A stretch of DNA of 64,000 nt from a virus, in the IMG/VR virus record IMGVR_UViG_3300025009_000094, positions 1 through 64,000 of that record; one strand, written 5' to 3'. Position 1 is the first letter of the stretch; each line of letters opens with the position of its first letter. The notes under the pieces were generated by a model. That model was not told the DNA's origin. It did not search any database and saw only the letters and a program-made list of their open reading frames with translations. The translations under genes and the position numbers were made by a program. Below are positions 1 to 6,959 of this stretch, piece after piece.

Positions 1-461
1 ACCTTCTTCAACAGGTAAAGATTCAATGATAATCGATTCGATGAGAAAAAGTAAATAGGGTTGAAGTAATATTGAGTGACGATATCATCCTCGCCAATCT
101 TTACCTCTACCCTAGCAATAATCCTATGTTTAATCATCCTGTTCAAGAAGGTAACTGTATGTCTGTCTGTGTCCCTTATGACCTTCGCCATCTGCTCGAC
201 ACTCATCACTCTTATGCCACCATTACCGCGATATCCAATCATATTAGTAGTGGAGTAAACCTTCTTACTCAATAGAAATAAGTTTGCTATGTCGGTCTTG
301 GTTATCTCCCTTGGCAACTCTACGTCTTGAAACGTTTTGACGAATCCGGTCTTATTCCAAAATAGATAGCCCTTTTCCTCATCAAACATGTCTTTGAAAT
401 AAGCCTTTTTGGTATTAACTATCTCACCGTTTTCATCAATAATATTAGTAACCTTATGCAC
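1..461 (-). CDS. Winged-helix replication/regulatory protein, RepL-like (partial)
   Basis: The frame is open for 153 codons to the window edge, so the C-terminus is missing. The GTG start lies 7 nt after a GGAGG site. The protein starts VHKVTNIIDENGE; the middle part (KVYSTTNMIGYRGNGG, then MAKVIRDTDRHTVTFLNRMI) has the look of a winged-helix DNA-binding domain. From memory this resembles Firmicute plasmid/phage RepL-type or MarR-like proteins, but I cannot tell an initiator from a regulator. It sits between the terminase genes if the genome is circular. It is too short at this edge and starts with GTG, so it is easily missed. Confidence 0.65.
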   Translation of the reverse strand, partial: MHKVTNIIDENGEIVNTKKAYFKDMFDEEKGYLFWNKTGFVKTFQDVELPREITKTDIANLFLLSKKVYSTTNMIGYRGNGGIRVMSVEQMAKVIRDTDRHTVTFLNRMIKHRIIARVEVKIGEDDIVTQYYFNPIYFFSSNRLSLNLYLLKK

Positions 462-481
462 TAAACCACCTCCAAAAACGT

Positions 482-509
482 AGGTGCATTTGGAATATCG
501 TATGCACCT
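482..509 (-). terminator. Hairpin in front of the RepL-like gene
   Basis: AGGTGCA (482-488) pairs with TGCACCT (503-509) around a 14-nt loop. On the minus strand it is followed by ACGTTTTTGG, which runs into the GGAGG ribosome site of the next gene. It could end transcription from the small upstream gene or act as an attenuator. The stem is perfect; the function is inferred. Confidence 0.5.
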
Positions 510-689
510 GTAAAATTAGACAATAAAAAAATACTTAAAATCACCAAAAGCGTTGATATAAGCCACTTTTAGGCATTTAGTCTGAACTAATTGATAATTA
601 ATCACGTAGACTCACAATAATAACTACGTCTGAGTACGCATGATTTGAGTTAATCACACGTCAAATACCCCTCGCTCTCGCAAAGGGTA

Positions 690-893
690 TTAAATCAAAT
701 CTCGATTAGCTTGTTTGACTTTCTCCATTTGAGCTAGTTCTTTTCTCCTTAGTTCATCTAGGTAGTATTGACATCTCATGGTTATGATAAATGGAAGTTC
801 AGGAGTCTCTATTTCCTTAATCCTCTTTTTCACATTAACGGCATATGCCCTGTATTTACATAATTCTGTAATTGAGCATTTGATGCAGTCCAT
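690..893 (-). CDS. Small Cys-containing protein, unknown
   Basis: 67 residues from an ATG 9 nt after AAAGG; an in-frame GTG three codons upstream would overlap the ribosome site. It begins MDCIKCSITELCKYR, with CxxC plus a third Cys near the N-terminus and a fourth later, and ends in a charged helix. The paired cysteines suggest metal binding. Another small minus-strand protein at 5281-5439 starts in the same way (MDCKLCTRQKHC), so the two may be related. No function is known to me. Confidence 0.55.
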   Translation of the reverse strand: MDCIKCSITELCKYRAYAVNVKKRIKEIETPELPFIITMRCQYYLDELRRKELAQMEKVKQANRDLI

Positions 894-1082
894 TATTATC
901 ACCCTTTAATTGAATTACTAAAATCTATGAAAAATTGAGCGCGTAAAATTTGGAATTGAGTTTTTGGCTTTGATTTATTTTTGGGGTTCATGCTTATGTG
1001 AGGGGGATATGTTTTCTTTAAGATGCTTGACTGTTGAGTATGTTTGATTATTGGGAGATGAGAAGGTGTTCGTATGAATCTA

Positions 1083-1193
1083 CTTGTGGATTATGTTTTT
1101 GTAGGAGAGGTTATCTTTTTATTGTCGTTTATTAATTGTAGGAGAGGTTGGGGTGAGATGCTTGTAGATTATGTTTCCGTAGGAGAGTTTATC
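1083..1193. repeat. Pair of 33-bp direct repeats in non-coding DNA
   Basis: Positions 1083-1115 and 1161-1193 match with about four mismatches; both contain GATTATGTTT followed by GTAGGAGAG and TTATC. Two further GTAGGAGAGG-like copies lie at about 1137 and 1217. The repeats are not coding and lie between terS and the small Cys gene. They could be binding sites for a replication, packaging or regulatory protein. Confidence 0.6.
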
Positions 1194-1199
1194 GAAAAA

Positions 1200-1640
1200 T
1201 GTGTGGTTTGGTTTTGATAGGATAGGTTGGGGTATACATATATACGAGGGGTATACCGATCCTCATGCTCCGGTGGTCCTAGCACCCTCCCCCTGGCTGT
1301 CCAGTCAGACCGGCAGAAGATGCAGGACAGCAGGTAAAGAACTCATCCCCAGTAATGAACTAGCAGCATAGCACGACAGCCATCCATCACGGCAGAGATC
1401 ACACGCCGCTATCTCGTGCAGCACAGGTCACGGGCTATCCAATGGGCATCACCTTGCACATGGTCATAGCACATGATCCATGAATGAATGTGACACAACG
1501 GCATCCTGTCACATTCACAATCAACCTATAGGCTGTTCTCAGGCTATTACCCCTCAAAACACCCTCTAAATGATAATACAAAGGGCTAAATCCACCACAG
1601 AAGGACACTATTCGATGCACTATCTAAATGTAATGATTAT
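1200..1640. other. Non-coding, GC-richer stretch with inverted repeats beside terS
   Basis: I see no credible gene here; the only open frames lack ribosome sites. The base composition is richer in GC than the surroundings. An 11-bp perfect inverted repeat (TGAATGTGACA at 1485-1495, TGTCACATTCA at 1507-1517) and a 7-bp one (GCTGTCC/GGACAGC at about 1297-1332) are present, without a following T run. The position just downstream of the small terminase gene fits a pac or cos region, but this is inference. Confidence 0.45.
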
Positions 1641-1650
1641 AAATAGTATG

Positions 1651-2157
1651 TTATCCCTGTAGCAATCCTTGACTTTTGGCTAAGATTTGCTCCATTTGTA
1701 GGAGGTCAGCGTCTGAGAGTGCCGTTACGTTTGTGAGCTGGATTGGACCACCATTGGCTCCGGTGATCTCTGTTTCGGTTTTATCCTTCCAACCGTAATT
1801 CTTCAGGGCAAAAATAGCACCATTGGCACTCTTGGCTGTAAACATCTGTTTTTCTGCATAATTGTGGCATTTTAGCTTTGCGCGAACGATAGCGTCACGA
1901 TGCTCTTTTGTATATCCTTCACTAGTTCCATCCTGAATGTTCATTAAAACTTCTCTACTAGTATCTAATGCTAATGCCAATCCCGTTATAGTAAAAGGTT
2001 CTACTTGTACTTTTTTACCCGTTTCAGCATCTACCTCATAACAAGAGTCGAAAAAAGCATCTATCTTCGTTTTCAATTCTTCCACAGAAGGAAATTTTAG
2101 ATTTTTTTCTCCACCCCTGTTTCCTACTGCATACTTATTACCGACCGCAGCCGCCAT
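1651..2157 (-). CDS. terS: Terminase small subunit
   Basis: 168 residues. It matches the general layout of phage small terminases of the gp3/DNA-packaging type: an N-terminal helical DNA-binding region (PSVEELKTKIDAFFDSC), a middle with TGLALALDTSREVL (helix-turn-helix-like), and a C-terminal KNYGWKDKTETEITG stretch that is typical of the family. The protein recognises phage DNA and loads the large subunit. AAGGTGAT precedes the ATG. The large subunit is at the opposite end of the window on the same strand, with no other packaging gene here, so the two are probably neighbours across the contig join. Confidence 0.85.
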   Translation of the reverse strand: MAAAVGNKYAVGNRGGEKNLKFPSVEELKTKIDAFFDSCYEVDAETGKKVQVEPFTITGLALALDTSREVLMNIQDGTSEGYTKEHRDAIVRAKLKCHNYAEKQMFTAKSANGAIFALKNYGWKDKTETEITGANGGPIQLTNVTALSDADLLQMEQILAKSQGLLQG

Positions 2158-2235
2158 ACCTAATCACCTTCCATCTAAAGTACCATATTTTCTTGCTCTA
2201 TTTTACCGTTTATTATCTTTTTTATTTTGTTCGCG

Positions 2236-2307
2236 CTAACTTTTTCCATAGCCATCCTCTGAGCTTTCATATCTGTATATTCCTTACTCTCATAATCCAT
2301 ATCCATT
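2236..2307 (-). CDS. Very short ORF upstream of terS, possibly frameshifted
   Basis: A strong GGAGG site lies 8 nt before an ATG, but the frame closes after 23 codons (MDMDYESKEIYRY...). A second frame opens at 2270 and runs to 2175 (MKAQRMAMEKVSANK..., 31 codons) with AAGGA upstream. Removing one base near 2280 would join the two into a 43-residue basic peptide. It is either two tiny ORFs or one decayed gene. Confidence 0.3.
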
Positions 2308-2473
2308 AGTCATCCCTCCTAATACCTCACCACAGCCCCTACACATCAATCCTAAGCCCACTAATTAACTACCTGCACCAATCCCCACCAACAAGCTAAT
2401 TACTACCCTCAGAAACATTGCTTCTATAGATGCCTAACAAATCTAAAAATACTTTCAAATTTCCTTTGATTAC

Positions 2474-2517
2474 GTGTTGACATATTAATTATTCATATGA
2501 TATGATTACGTCAACAC
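2474..2517 (+). promoter_or_regulatory. Promoter flanked by inverted repeats (likely operator)
   Basis: TTGACA (2477-2482), 18-nt spacer and TATGAT (2501-2506) form a sigma-A type promoter. The inverted repeat GTGTTGAC (2474-2481) and GTCAACAC (2510-2517) encloses it, and TGATTACGT occurs on both sides. This looks like an autoregulated promoter for the plus-strand gene at 2540; the ribbon-helix-helix proteins just downstream are natural candidates for the binding protein. Confidence 0.65.
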
Positions 2518-2539
2518 TAAAACAGAGGGGGAAACAACA

Positions 2540-3013
2540 ATGAAATCTTATCAAATCAATTTCCTAAACGCATATGGCGAAGAGTGCCAAACAATCGAAA
2601 GAGGATCAAGCGAAAGGGATGCTGTGGAGAACTTCGAAAACTGGATGCCCGAAGGAACTATTCAAAAAGTTGTATCTTTGAGTGATAACCAAACGCGTAA
2701 AGCAGACATCATTTACACCGACATTCTACCTAGAGACATCGAACTTTACGTTAACCTACCAGATGAGGAGTGCCACAAGTTGGAATCAGTCATGGTTAAT
2801 GGAGAACAACGGTATAACGTCTTGATTTGGTACAAGGAAGATCAACCATCAGGGGTAAACTTACCAACGAAATGTATAATATGTGGTAGTGAGTACTTTG
2901 AGGACAATGGAATAGATCAGATAAAATACCCAACGATATGCTTTAATGGTAATAGCAAACTCATATGCGAAGAGTGCAGTATCGATTATGAAGAAACAAA
3001 AAGCGGAGTGTAA
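2540..3013 (+). CDS. Unknown protein with C-terminal zinc-ribbon-like cysteines
   Basis: 157 residues, ATG 8 nt after AGGGGG. The last 50 residues hold a CIICGSEYF pair and a second CEEC pair spaced about 30 residues apart, which would fit a zinc ribbon. The N-terminal part has no recognisable domain. It is the first gene of a plus-strand unit (promoter at 2477-2506) followed by a ribbon-helix-helix gene. Function unknown. Confidence 0.65.
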   Translation: MKSYQINFLNAYGEECQTIERGSSERDAVENFENWMPEGTIQKVVSLSDNQTRKADIIYTDILPRDIELYVNLPDEECHKLESVMVNGEQRYNVLIWYKEDQPSGVNLPTKCIICGSEYFEDNGIDQIKYPTICFNGNSKLICEECSIDYEETKSGV

Positions 3014-3049
3014 TTCAGACAGGATTTACTAGACGATGGAGGTGCACTA

Positions 3050-3220
3050 ATGGCTAAAGGTGGTAAGCGAACAGGAGCAGGAGTAAAACCTCGTTCGGGT
3101 GAAGTATCTAAAAATCATTCCATTAAGTTCACTGACTCCGAATGGGAAACCATACGCCAACTAGCCACAGCATCAGGGCAAACAATATCAGACTACATCA
3201 GGACTAAAGCCACTAAATAA
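3050..3220 (+). CDS. Small ribbon-helix-helix DNA-binding protein
   Basis: 56 residues, GGAGG 7 nt before the ATG. The basic N-terminus (GGKRTGAGVKP) is followed by SIKFTDSEWETIRQLATASG and ISDYIRTKA, the strand-helix-helix pattern of Arc/CopG-type proteins. Such proteins bind DNA as dimers and often repress their own promoter. It shares the GG-x-R-x-G-x-G-x-KP N-terminus with the gene at 4326. A terminator overlaps its stop codon. Confidence 0.7.
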   Translation: MAKGGKRTGAGVKPRSGEVSKNHSIKFTDSEWETIRQLATASGQTISDYIRTKATK

Positions 3221-3232
3221 GGTGGCTTTTCC
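3206..3232 (+). terminator. Rho-independent terminator
   Basis: AAAGCCAC (3206-3213) pairs with GTGGCTTT (3222-3229) around an 8-nt loop that contains the stop codon of the ribbon-helix-helix gene; TTTCC follows. It closes the 2540-3220 unit. Confidence 0.75.
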
Positions 3233-3261
3233 TTTACCAAAAAATAATCGCTAATCCCCTC

Positions 3262-3290
3262 TTGACATACTAGCCAACTAGCTATACAAT
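3262..3290 (+). promoter_or_regulatory. Consensus sigma-A promoter
   Basis: TTGACA (3262-3267), exactly 17 nt, TACAAT (3285-3290). It would drive the following small genes (3308-3774). It comes directly after a terminator, so it starts a new unit. Confidence 0.75.
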
Positions 3291-3307
3291 ATAAACAACA
3301 CAAAGAA

Positions 3308-3595
3308 CTGAAAACATCCTCTACTAACTCAGCCAAACAAAAGCGTCCCTCAGCTCAACACACCACCCCGAAATGTGAAGTCCTAATCGCCAACAACACC
3401 CACGTTATAGGTTATATCGAAGACCACGCAGCACAATGGGCGTATATTAGCGGCATCGAATTACAACCTGGTCAATCGGTAAAACTTTGCCAAGATGGTG
3501 ACATATTCAGCGTCATGGGCGATGAATACATTGTCGAAGAAGGCCAATGGGTTGATAATAGGTATAGTGGTCCAGTAGGGCCGGATAATTTTTAA
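3308..3595 (+). CDS. Possible small protein without a canonical start
   Basis: An open frame of 96 codons begins at a CTG just after the promoter start point; it reads LKTSSTNSAKQKRPSA and later KCEVLIANNTHVIGYIED and KLCQDGDIFSVMGDEY. There is no ATG, GTG or TTG until late in the frame and no clear ribosome site. The codon content looks protein-like and the frame ends just before the leader hairpin of the next gene. It may be a real gene with a near-cognate start, or one that lost its start. Confidence 0.35.
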   Translation: MKTSSTNSAKQKRPSAQHTTPKCEVLIANNTHVIGYIEDHAAQWAYISGIELQPGQSVKLCQDGDIFSVMGDEYIVEEGQWVDNRYSGPVGPDNF

Positions 3596-3601
3596 CCACA
3601 A

Positions 3602-3623
3602 GGCCAGCCGGAGCCAATTCGGC
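3602..3623 (+). promoter_or_regulatory. Leader hairpin 1 (family of four)
   Basis: GCCG (3607-3610) pairs with CGGC (3620-3623) just before AAAGGAGG of the next gene. Three similar hairpins precede the genes at 4006, 4326 and 4878, each ending 3-6 nt before the ribosome site. Confidence 0.45.
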
Positions 3624-3639
3624 GAAAGGAGGAAACCCC

Positions 3640-3774
3640 ATGCAAGTAGTCCTAAACACTAAAATCTCCCTAGAACTAAGACAACAACTAGACGCACACT
3701 CCAAAGACTCAGGCAAAGCAATGGCTAAGATAGTAGCAGAAGCACTAGAAGCATACTTTAAGGCTCTCACGTAG
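3640..3774 (+). CDS. Small Arc/CopG-type ribbon-helix-helix protein
   Basis: 44 residues. MQVVLNTKISLELRQQLDAH followed by AKIVAEALEAYF is a typical strand-helix-helix repressor fold, about the minimum length for the family. GGAGG is 7 nt before the ATG. It is likely a DNA-binding autorepressor. A terminator overlaps its end. Confidence 0.7.
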   Translation: MQVVLNTKISLELRQQLDAHSKDSGKAMAKIVAEALEAYFKALT

Positions 3775-3786
3775 AGAGTCTTTTCT
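3763..3786 (+). terminator. Rho-independent terminator
   Basis: GGCTCTC pairs with GAGAGTC (one G-U pair) around ACGTA and is followed by TTTTCT. It overlaps the stop codon of the 44-residue gene. Confidence 0.7.
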
Positions 3787-3899
3787 CTGCCCCGTAAGGC
3801 CTACAATGCCACTGTAAGCTCACAGATTAGCGTTGCAATCGCACTACAAAGCTAATTACTAAGCTCAAAACATCCCTGAAAATAATCTTGAAAAAGTAG

Positions 3900-3929
3900 T
3901 TGACAATCAAAACATGATTATGGTACAAT
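3900..3929 (+). promoter_or_regulatory. Sigma-A promoter
   Basis: TTGACA (3900-3905), 18 nt, TACAAT (3924-3929). It lies 77 nt before the gene at 4006 and should drive the 4006-5264 cluster. The spacing leaves room for the leader hairpin at 3962-3988 in the transcript. Confidence 0.7.
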
Positions 3930-3961
3930 GAATCAAGATCAAGTTTGAAGGTAGAAAGTAA

Positions 3962-3988
3962 CCCGACAGGCTACAAAGGGAGCCGGGG
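3962..3988 (+). promoter_or_regulatory. Leader hairpin 2
   Basis: CCC and GGCT (3969-3972) face AGCC (3981-3984) and GGGG with a small bulge, then AAGAAGGAGTTTT leads to the ATG. It has nearly the same layout and downstream sequence as hairpin 3. Confidence 0.45.
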
Positions 3989-4005
3989 AAGAAGGAGTTT
4001 TAAAA

Positions 4006-4278
4006 ATGAAACTAATCATTGCATCCACGCTGACCAGTGCTATCCAAGTAGTCAATCTGTACCTTGTCGATGAAAACGGAAATAGCCCATGCTTTGGAGT
4101 AGACGAAACTATCACCATCGAGGCTGAGAACCACGGGGTACTTGAGCAGAAAATAGCCGAAGCTAAGGAAGATTTTACTCACCACTTAGTTGCCAACGAA
4201 GGATTTTATTGGGGCGAAAAGGTTGGTTACGCCGTCGGGAAAAACGGGATAGACTACGAAGTTATGGCCGACATCTGA
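4006..4278 (+). CDS. Unknown small acidic protein
   Basis: 90 residues, start MKLIIASTLTSAIQVVNLYL with GGAG 8 nt before the ATG. The N-terminus is beta-rich and hydrophobic, the centre acidic (EKIAEAKEDF region). No domain recognised. It is the first gene after the 3900-3929 promoter and shares its leader with the next gene. Confidence 0.6.
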   Translation: MKLIIASTLTSAIQVVNLYLVDENGNSPCFGVDETITIEAENHGVLEQKIAEAKEDFTHHLVANEGFYWGEKVGYAVGKNGIDYEVMADI

Positions 4279-4283
4279 TACAG

Positions 4284-4307
4284 CCCGTCAGCTCGTAAGG
4301 AGCGGGG
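4284..4307 (+). promoter_or_regulatory. Leader hairpin 3
   Basis: CCCG-TCA-GCTC (from 4284) pairs with GAGC-GGGG (4300-4307), followed by AAGAAGGAGTTTTT before the ATG at 4326. It mirrors hairpin 2 in layout although the stem bases differ, so the pairing seems kept by covariation. Confidence 0.45.
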
Positions 4308-4325
4308 TAAGAAGGAGTTTTTAAA

Positions 4326-4697
4326 ATGACAAGCTTTAATTTTTCGGGATCTAACAAGACTAGCTTTTGTAAAATAGAGGGTCCTCACGCTCCACATATC
4401 ATCGATTCGTATAAAACGGTTTGCCATGGCACTCTGGATGAGTTTTGCACAGGTCGCAGCGGGAATGGTATCACAATCACGATAGACTCGGTGCGTCCTG
4501 GTAGTGCAGAATATCCCGCAACGGCGCGTGGTAACATTACTACCCACGGAGGATATCGACCCGGCTCAGGCCGCAAACCCTCCGGCCGCACTCGCCGAAC
4601 ATTCCATCTCACCGATAATGAGCACGCAAAACTAAAAGAGCTACTCGATCAAATGAGGGCTACTAAATCTAGCGAAGAAAACGAAAGAAGGAATTAA
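4326..4697 (+). CDS. Ribbon-helix-helix-type protein with long N-terminal extension
   Basis: 123 residues. The C-terminal 50 residues (GGYRPGSGRKPSGRTRRTFHL, then DNEHAKLKELLDQMR) follow the same pattern as the protein at 3050, a basic arm plus a ribbon-helix-helix core. The first 70 residues are unrelated to it and of unknown role. The stop codon is 1 nt before the next start, so the two are probably translated together. Confidence 0.6.
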   Translation: MTSFNFSGSNKTSFCKIEGPHAPHIIDSYKTVCHGTLDEFCTGRSGNGITITIDSVRPGSAEYPATARGNITTHGGYRPGSGRKPSGRTRRTFHLTDNEHAKLKELLDQMRATKSSEENERRN

Positions 4698-4698
4698 A

Positions 4699-4833
4699 AT
4701 GAAGATTATCTCAGGCCAGCCAGTCGCAGAGGGAGTGCACGAAGGTCATTGGTGGTATCAAAACAGATTTCCGAATAGCCCTATGTTTGTCTGGCGCAAC
4801 TTCGGAACATTCCGCAAGCACTACGCTAAATAA
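4699..4833 (+). CDS. Small aromatic-rich protein, unknown
   Basis: 44 residues (MKIISGQPVAEGVHEGHWWY, then FVWRNFGTFRKHYAK), rich in Trp, Phe, His and basic residues. The ATG follows AGAAGGA by 6 nt inside the end of the upstream gene, which suggests coupled translation. No family recognised. Confidence 0.55.
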   Translation: MKIISGQPVAEGVHEGHWWYQNRFPNSPMFVWRNFGTFRKHYAK

Positions 4834-4841
4834 TCCTAAAG

Positions 4842-4861
4842 CTAAGCCGGGCTAAATCGGC
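4842..4861 (+). promoter_or_regulatory. Leader hairpin 4
   Basis: GCCG (4846-4849) pairs with CGGC (4858-4861), directly followed by GTAAGGAGG and the start of the next gene. Closest to hairpin 1. Confidence 0.45.
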
Positions 4862-4877
4862 GTAAGGAGGATAACAC

Positions 4878-5264
4878 ATGTTTAATAGCCAGGAACACAG
4901 AACCGCTTTCCTATCCCTTTGTCCAGGTAAGTTGCTGAACGATACAGAATGGGTTGGACCAATCTTTATCCTCACATCTGACAATGAGCTACGAAGAAAA
5001 ACCGCAAACCGTATCAACTCTAAAAAGCGTGAGATCAACTGGGAAGATATTTTAGATACAGACTTTGGCGGTGGTCACTATGCAATTATATATTGGGCCT
5101 TCGCTCTATGGGCTGGAAACTCATGGCGAATAGATAAAGAAGGAGGATACTGCGAGCCTATTGATACTATGAGCAGAGCCTATTCCATGGACGAAACTCT
5201 TCGCCGAACCGCGATAACAGCCCTCGAATTACGATGGGGAATTAAAGTTTTAGGGAATTCTTAG
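4878..5264 (+). CDS. Unknown phage protein (DUF6075-like, tentative)
   Basis: 128 residues, GGAGG 7 nt before the ATG. It begins MFNSQEHRTAFLSLCP and has a conserved-looking C-terminal stretch (MDETLRRTAITALELRWG). From memory similar proteins of Firmicute phages are filed as DUF6075 with no known role; this match is uncertain. It is the last gene of the plus-strand cluster. Confidence 0.6.
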   Translation: MFNSQEHRTAFLSLCPGKLLNDTEWVGPIFILTSDNELRRKTANRINSKKREINWEDILDTDFGGGHYAIIYWAFALWAGNSWRIDKEGGYCEPIDTMSRAYSMDETLRRTAITALELRWGIKVLGNS

Positions 5265-5280
5265 AAATAGGGCTCCTTTT

Positions 5281-5439
5281 TTATCCCGGATCAACCCAAA
5301 CCCCTTTATTATGCCTCATAGTTTTATCAATCGCATTAAACATCTTACTATCCGCAAAATCAACAAGCCTAACGCAATTCCTAGGAGGCTTATCCTTATC
5401 GGGACAATGCTTCTGCCTAGTGCATAATTTACAATCCAC
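5281..5439 (-). CDS. Small Cys-rich protein
   Basis: 52 residues from a GTG (MDCKLCTRQKHCPDKDKPPR). Four cysteines near the N-terminus suggest metal binding. The ribosome site is weak (AGGGG 12 nt upstream). It resembles the start of the protein at 690-893. It lies beyond the terminator that ends the early operon. Confidence 0.5.
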   Translation of the reverse strand: MDCKLCTRQKHCPDKDKPPRNCVRLVDFADSKMFNAIDKTMRHNKGVWVDPG

Positions 5440-5466
5440 GATAAGTCACATCCCCTAAATAGAAAA

Positions 5467-5500
5467 GACGCTCCGAGCCACATTATAGGCCGAGAGCGTC
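5467..5500. terminator. Bidirectional terminator at the end of the early operon
   Basis: GACGCTC (5467-5473) pairs with GAGCGTC (5494-5500). A T-rich tract follows on both strands (TTTATTTA on plus, TTTTCTATTT on minus). It separates the minus-strand early operon from the convergent plus-strand cluster. Confidence 0.75.
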
Positions 5501-5594
5501 TTTATTTATGATATTGTCATTATGCGATATTATTATTTTATCAGATTACCATACCCTTAACTTATAATATTGTAATAATAAAACAGTAACTATG

Positions 5595-6128
5595 CTACTT
5601 CCTGTAATATAGATACCTCTGAAGCAACGGACCTAGTATCTCCCACAAAACCTCCAATGCCTCTTTGTTTATCTTTCCAAGCATCCCGGCTGTGATATAT
5701 ACTCTTCCAACATTATGACGCTCATTAAAGATAATCTCAATATTCCTCCATGTTTCTGATTCAAAATACTTCGACTCAATGACCGTCCTTTGCTCCCTGG
5801 TCAATGCCTTTAGTGCCTCGTCAATCTGTTCTATCTCTACCGTTTTATAACGCACCCTTGATTTATCCTCGTCAATCCATTCCTGCACCAACTCGGCAGT
5901 AACTTCCCTCTGCGCTGCAATGTGCTCCGTAGGTGACGTTGTGGTAGTCGCATGAGGCATTCCCTCAACCCGGCTCACACTATTCTCAAACATCCAGAGT
6001 TCTCCACTTTTCAAAGCATCCTGCCATACTGCTATTCTCTGTGATGCTGTAGTTATTTCTGCCTTATGTTTTTTGTAGAGTTTGAGACGTTCTTCTAGTA
6101 TGTTTTGTGACTCTTTTATCATTGCCAT
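5595..6128 (-). CDS. ArpU-like late transcription regulator (sigma-70 region 4-like)
   Basis: 177 residues. The N-terminal half is helical; the C-terminal part (LTREQRTVIESKYFES, then ETWRNIEIIFNERHNVGR) looks like a sigma region 4 helix-turn-helix as in ArpU/DUF1492-type proteins. In Gram-positive phages such genes end the early operon and switch on the late genes. Its position, last in the early operon and before terS, agrees. GGAGG is 7 nt before the ATG. Function is by family and position. Confidence 0.7.
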   Translation of the reverse strand: MAMIKESQNILEERLKLYKKHKAEITTASQRIAVWQDALKSGELWMFENSVSRVEGMPHATTTTSPTEHIAAQREVTAELVQEWIDEDKSRVRYKTVEIEQIDEALKALTREQRTVIESKYFESETWRNIEIIFNERHNVGRVYITAGMLGKINKEALEVLWEILGPLLQRYLYYRK

Positions 6129-6130
6129 GG

Positions 6131-6397
6131 TTAACCCTCCTTAGTAACCGTCATAGCCATCAAGAAGGGTTTATGGACCTCATGCCCAAAAAGTATCACA
6201 TTAGCGGCATTAGATAGCCTCTTGTTTCCCTCGTTAGGAACTAGGCAAGTAGTACAGAACATATTTCCTTGATCCTCAGTTTTCTCTTTCAGGAAAAAAC
6301 TAGCTAGTACCTGAATACCGTTGACCTTGCAAATCTCTATTATCTTTGACATTAACGGAGCTATTTGCTCGTCATAGATTTGTTCTTTATCGTACAT
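6131..6397 (-). CDS. Unknown phage protein
   Basis: 88 residues (MYDKEQIYDEQIAPLMSKI, later MFCTTCLVPNEG). GGGGAG is 6 nt before the ATG. It contains one CxxC pair. Small proteins of this kind occur in the early operons of many Firmicute phages, but I know of no function. Confidence 0.6.
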   Translation of the reverse strand: MYDKEQIYDEQIAPLMSKIIEICKVNGIQVLASFFLKEKTEDQGNMFCTTCLVPNEGNKRLSNAANVILFGHEVHKPFLMAMTVTKEG

Positions 6398-6412
6398 ATT
6401 TATCTCCCCTTC

Positions 6413-6532
6413 CTACCCCTTATAAATTCCAGTATCCTCACCCTTTTGCACCCTGTAAATACTGTTGCTGTACGGGTCCAATATCATCACATCGCCACCG
6501 AATATTAGTTTAAGGATGTCACTCAACTTCAT
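6413..6532 (-). CDS. Very small ORF, unknown
   Basis: 39 residues (MKLSDILKLIFGGDVMILD, then IYRVQKGEDTGIYKG). It overlaps the end of the upstream gene by 14 nt and has no strong ribosome site, so it would depend on coupled translation. The operon context favours a real gene. Confidence 0.5.
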   Translation of the reverse strand: MKLSDILKLIFGGDVMILDPYSNSIYRVQKGEDTGIYKG

Positions 6533-6704
6533 GTGTAGTTTTATATTCATCGTTTTCCTCCTGTAGCTTTCTAATAATCCAATCAATCAAAATGCAATCC
6601 TCAACTTTATTACAAGCATCTTTTTGTTCTGATCCACAATCAGGGCAACAAAAAACCCAAGCGGCGTTAAGTAGGAAATTTAGTTGTCCTTTTGATAAAT
6701 TCAC
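6519..6704 (-). CDS. Small Cys-containing protein, unknown
   Basis: 61 residues with CCPDC and two further cysteines (DACNKVEDC), possibly a zinc site. GTG start with GGATGG 7 nt upstream, directly after the stop of the preceding gene. Confidence 0.55.
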   Translation of the reverse strand: MNLSKGQLNFLLNAAWVFCCPDCGSEQKDACNKVEDCILIDWIIRKLQEENDEYKTTHEVE

Positions 6705-6959
6705 CTATTTACCATCCTTCCTCAACCCCAACCCCATGTCCTCCAACTTATTACTAACTTCCTGACATGTTGACCTAACGGAGTTTCTTATCCCGGCCAA
6801 TTCCTGCCAGGATAGTTTTGTCAAATCGCCAACAGTGGCGATTCCACCTTTTCTAAGTGTGTGGAAAGTGCGTGCCGTAAACCCGCAATCGATGATCTTT
6901 ACCGTCAAATCCGTATTATACCTCTTGTCCAACTTTGCCCTAATTTTATCCATTAGCAT
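6705..6959 (-). CDS. Stand-alone RNA polymerase alpha C-terminal-domain-like protein
   Basis: 84 residues. The segment from residue 26 (CGFTARTFHTLRKGGIATVG, then DLTKLSWQELAGIRN) follows the alphaCTD pattern of helix, GI-x-TVGDL, and a helix-hairpin-helix that binds DNA and activators. No alpha N-terminal domain is present. It may bind promoter DNA or displace the host alphaCTD. It starts by ATG overlapping the stop of the upstream gene (TAATG), with GGAGG 9 nt before. Confidence 0.65.
   Translation of the reverse strand: MLMDKIRAKLDKRYNTDLTVKIIDCGFTARTFHTLRKGGIATVGDLTKLSWQELAGIRNSVRSTCQEVSNKLEDMGLGLRKDGK

Noticed and set aside
1435-1620. 61-codon frame in the non-coding region next to terS
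   Set aside because: No ribosome site and the inverted repeat runs through it; better seen as non-coding.
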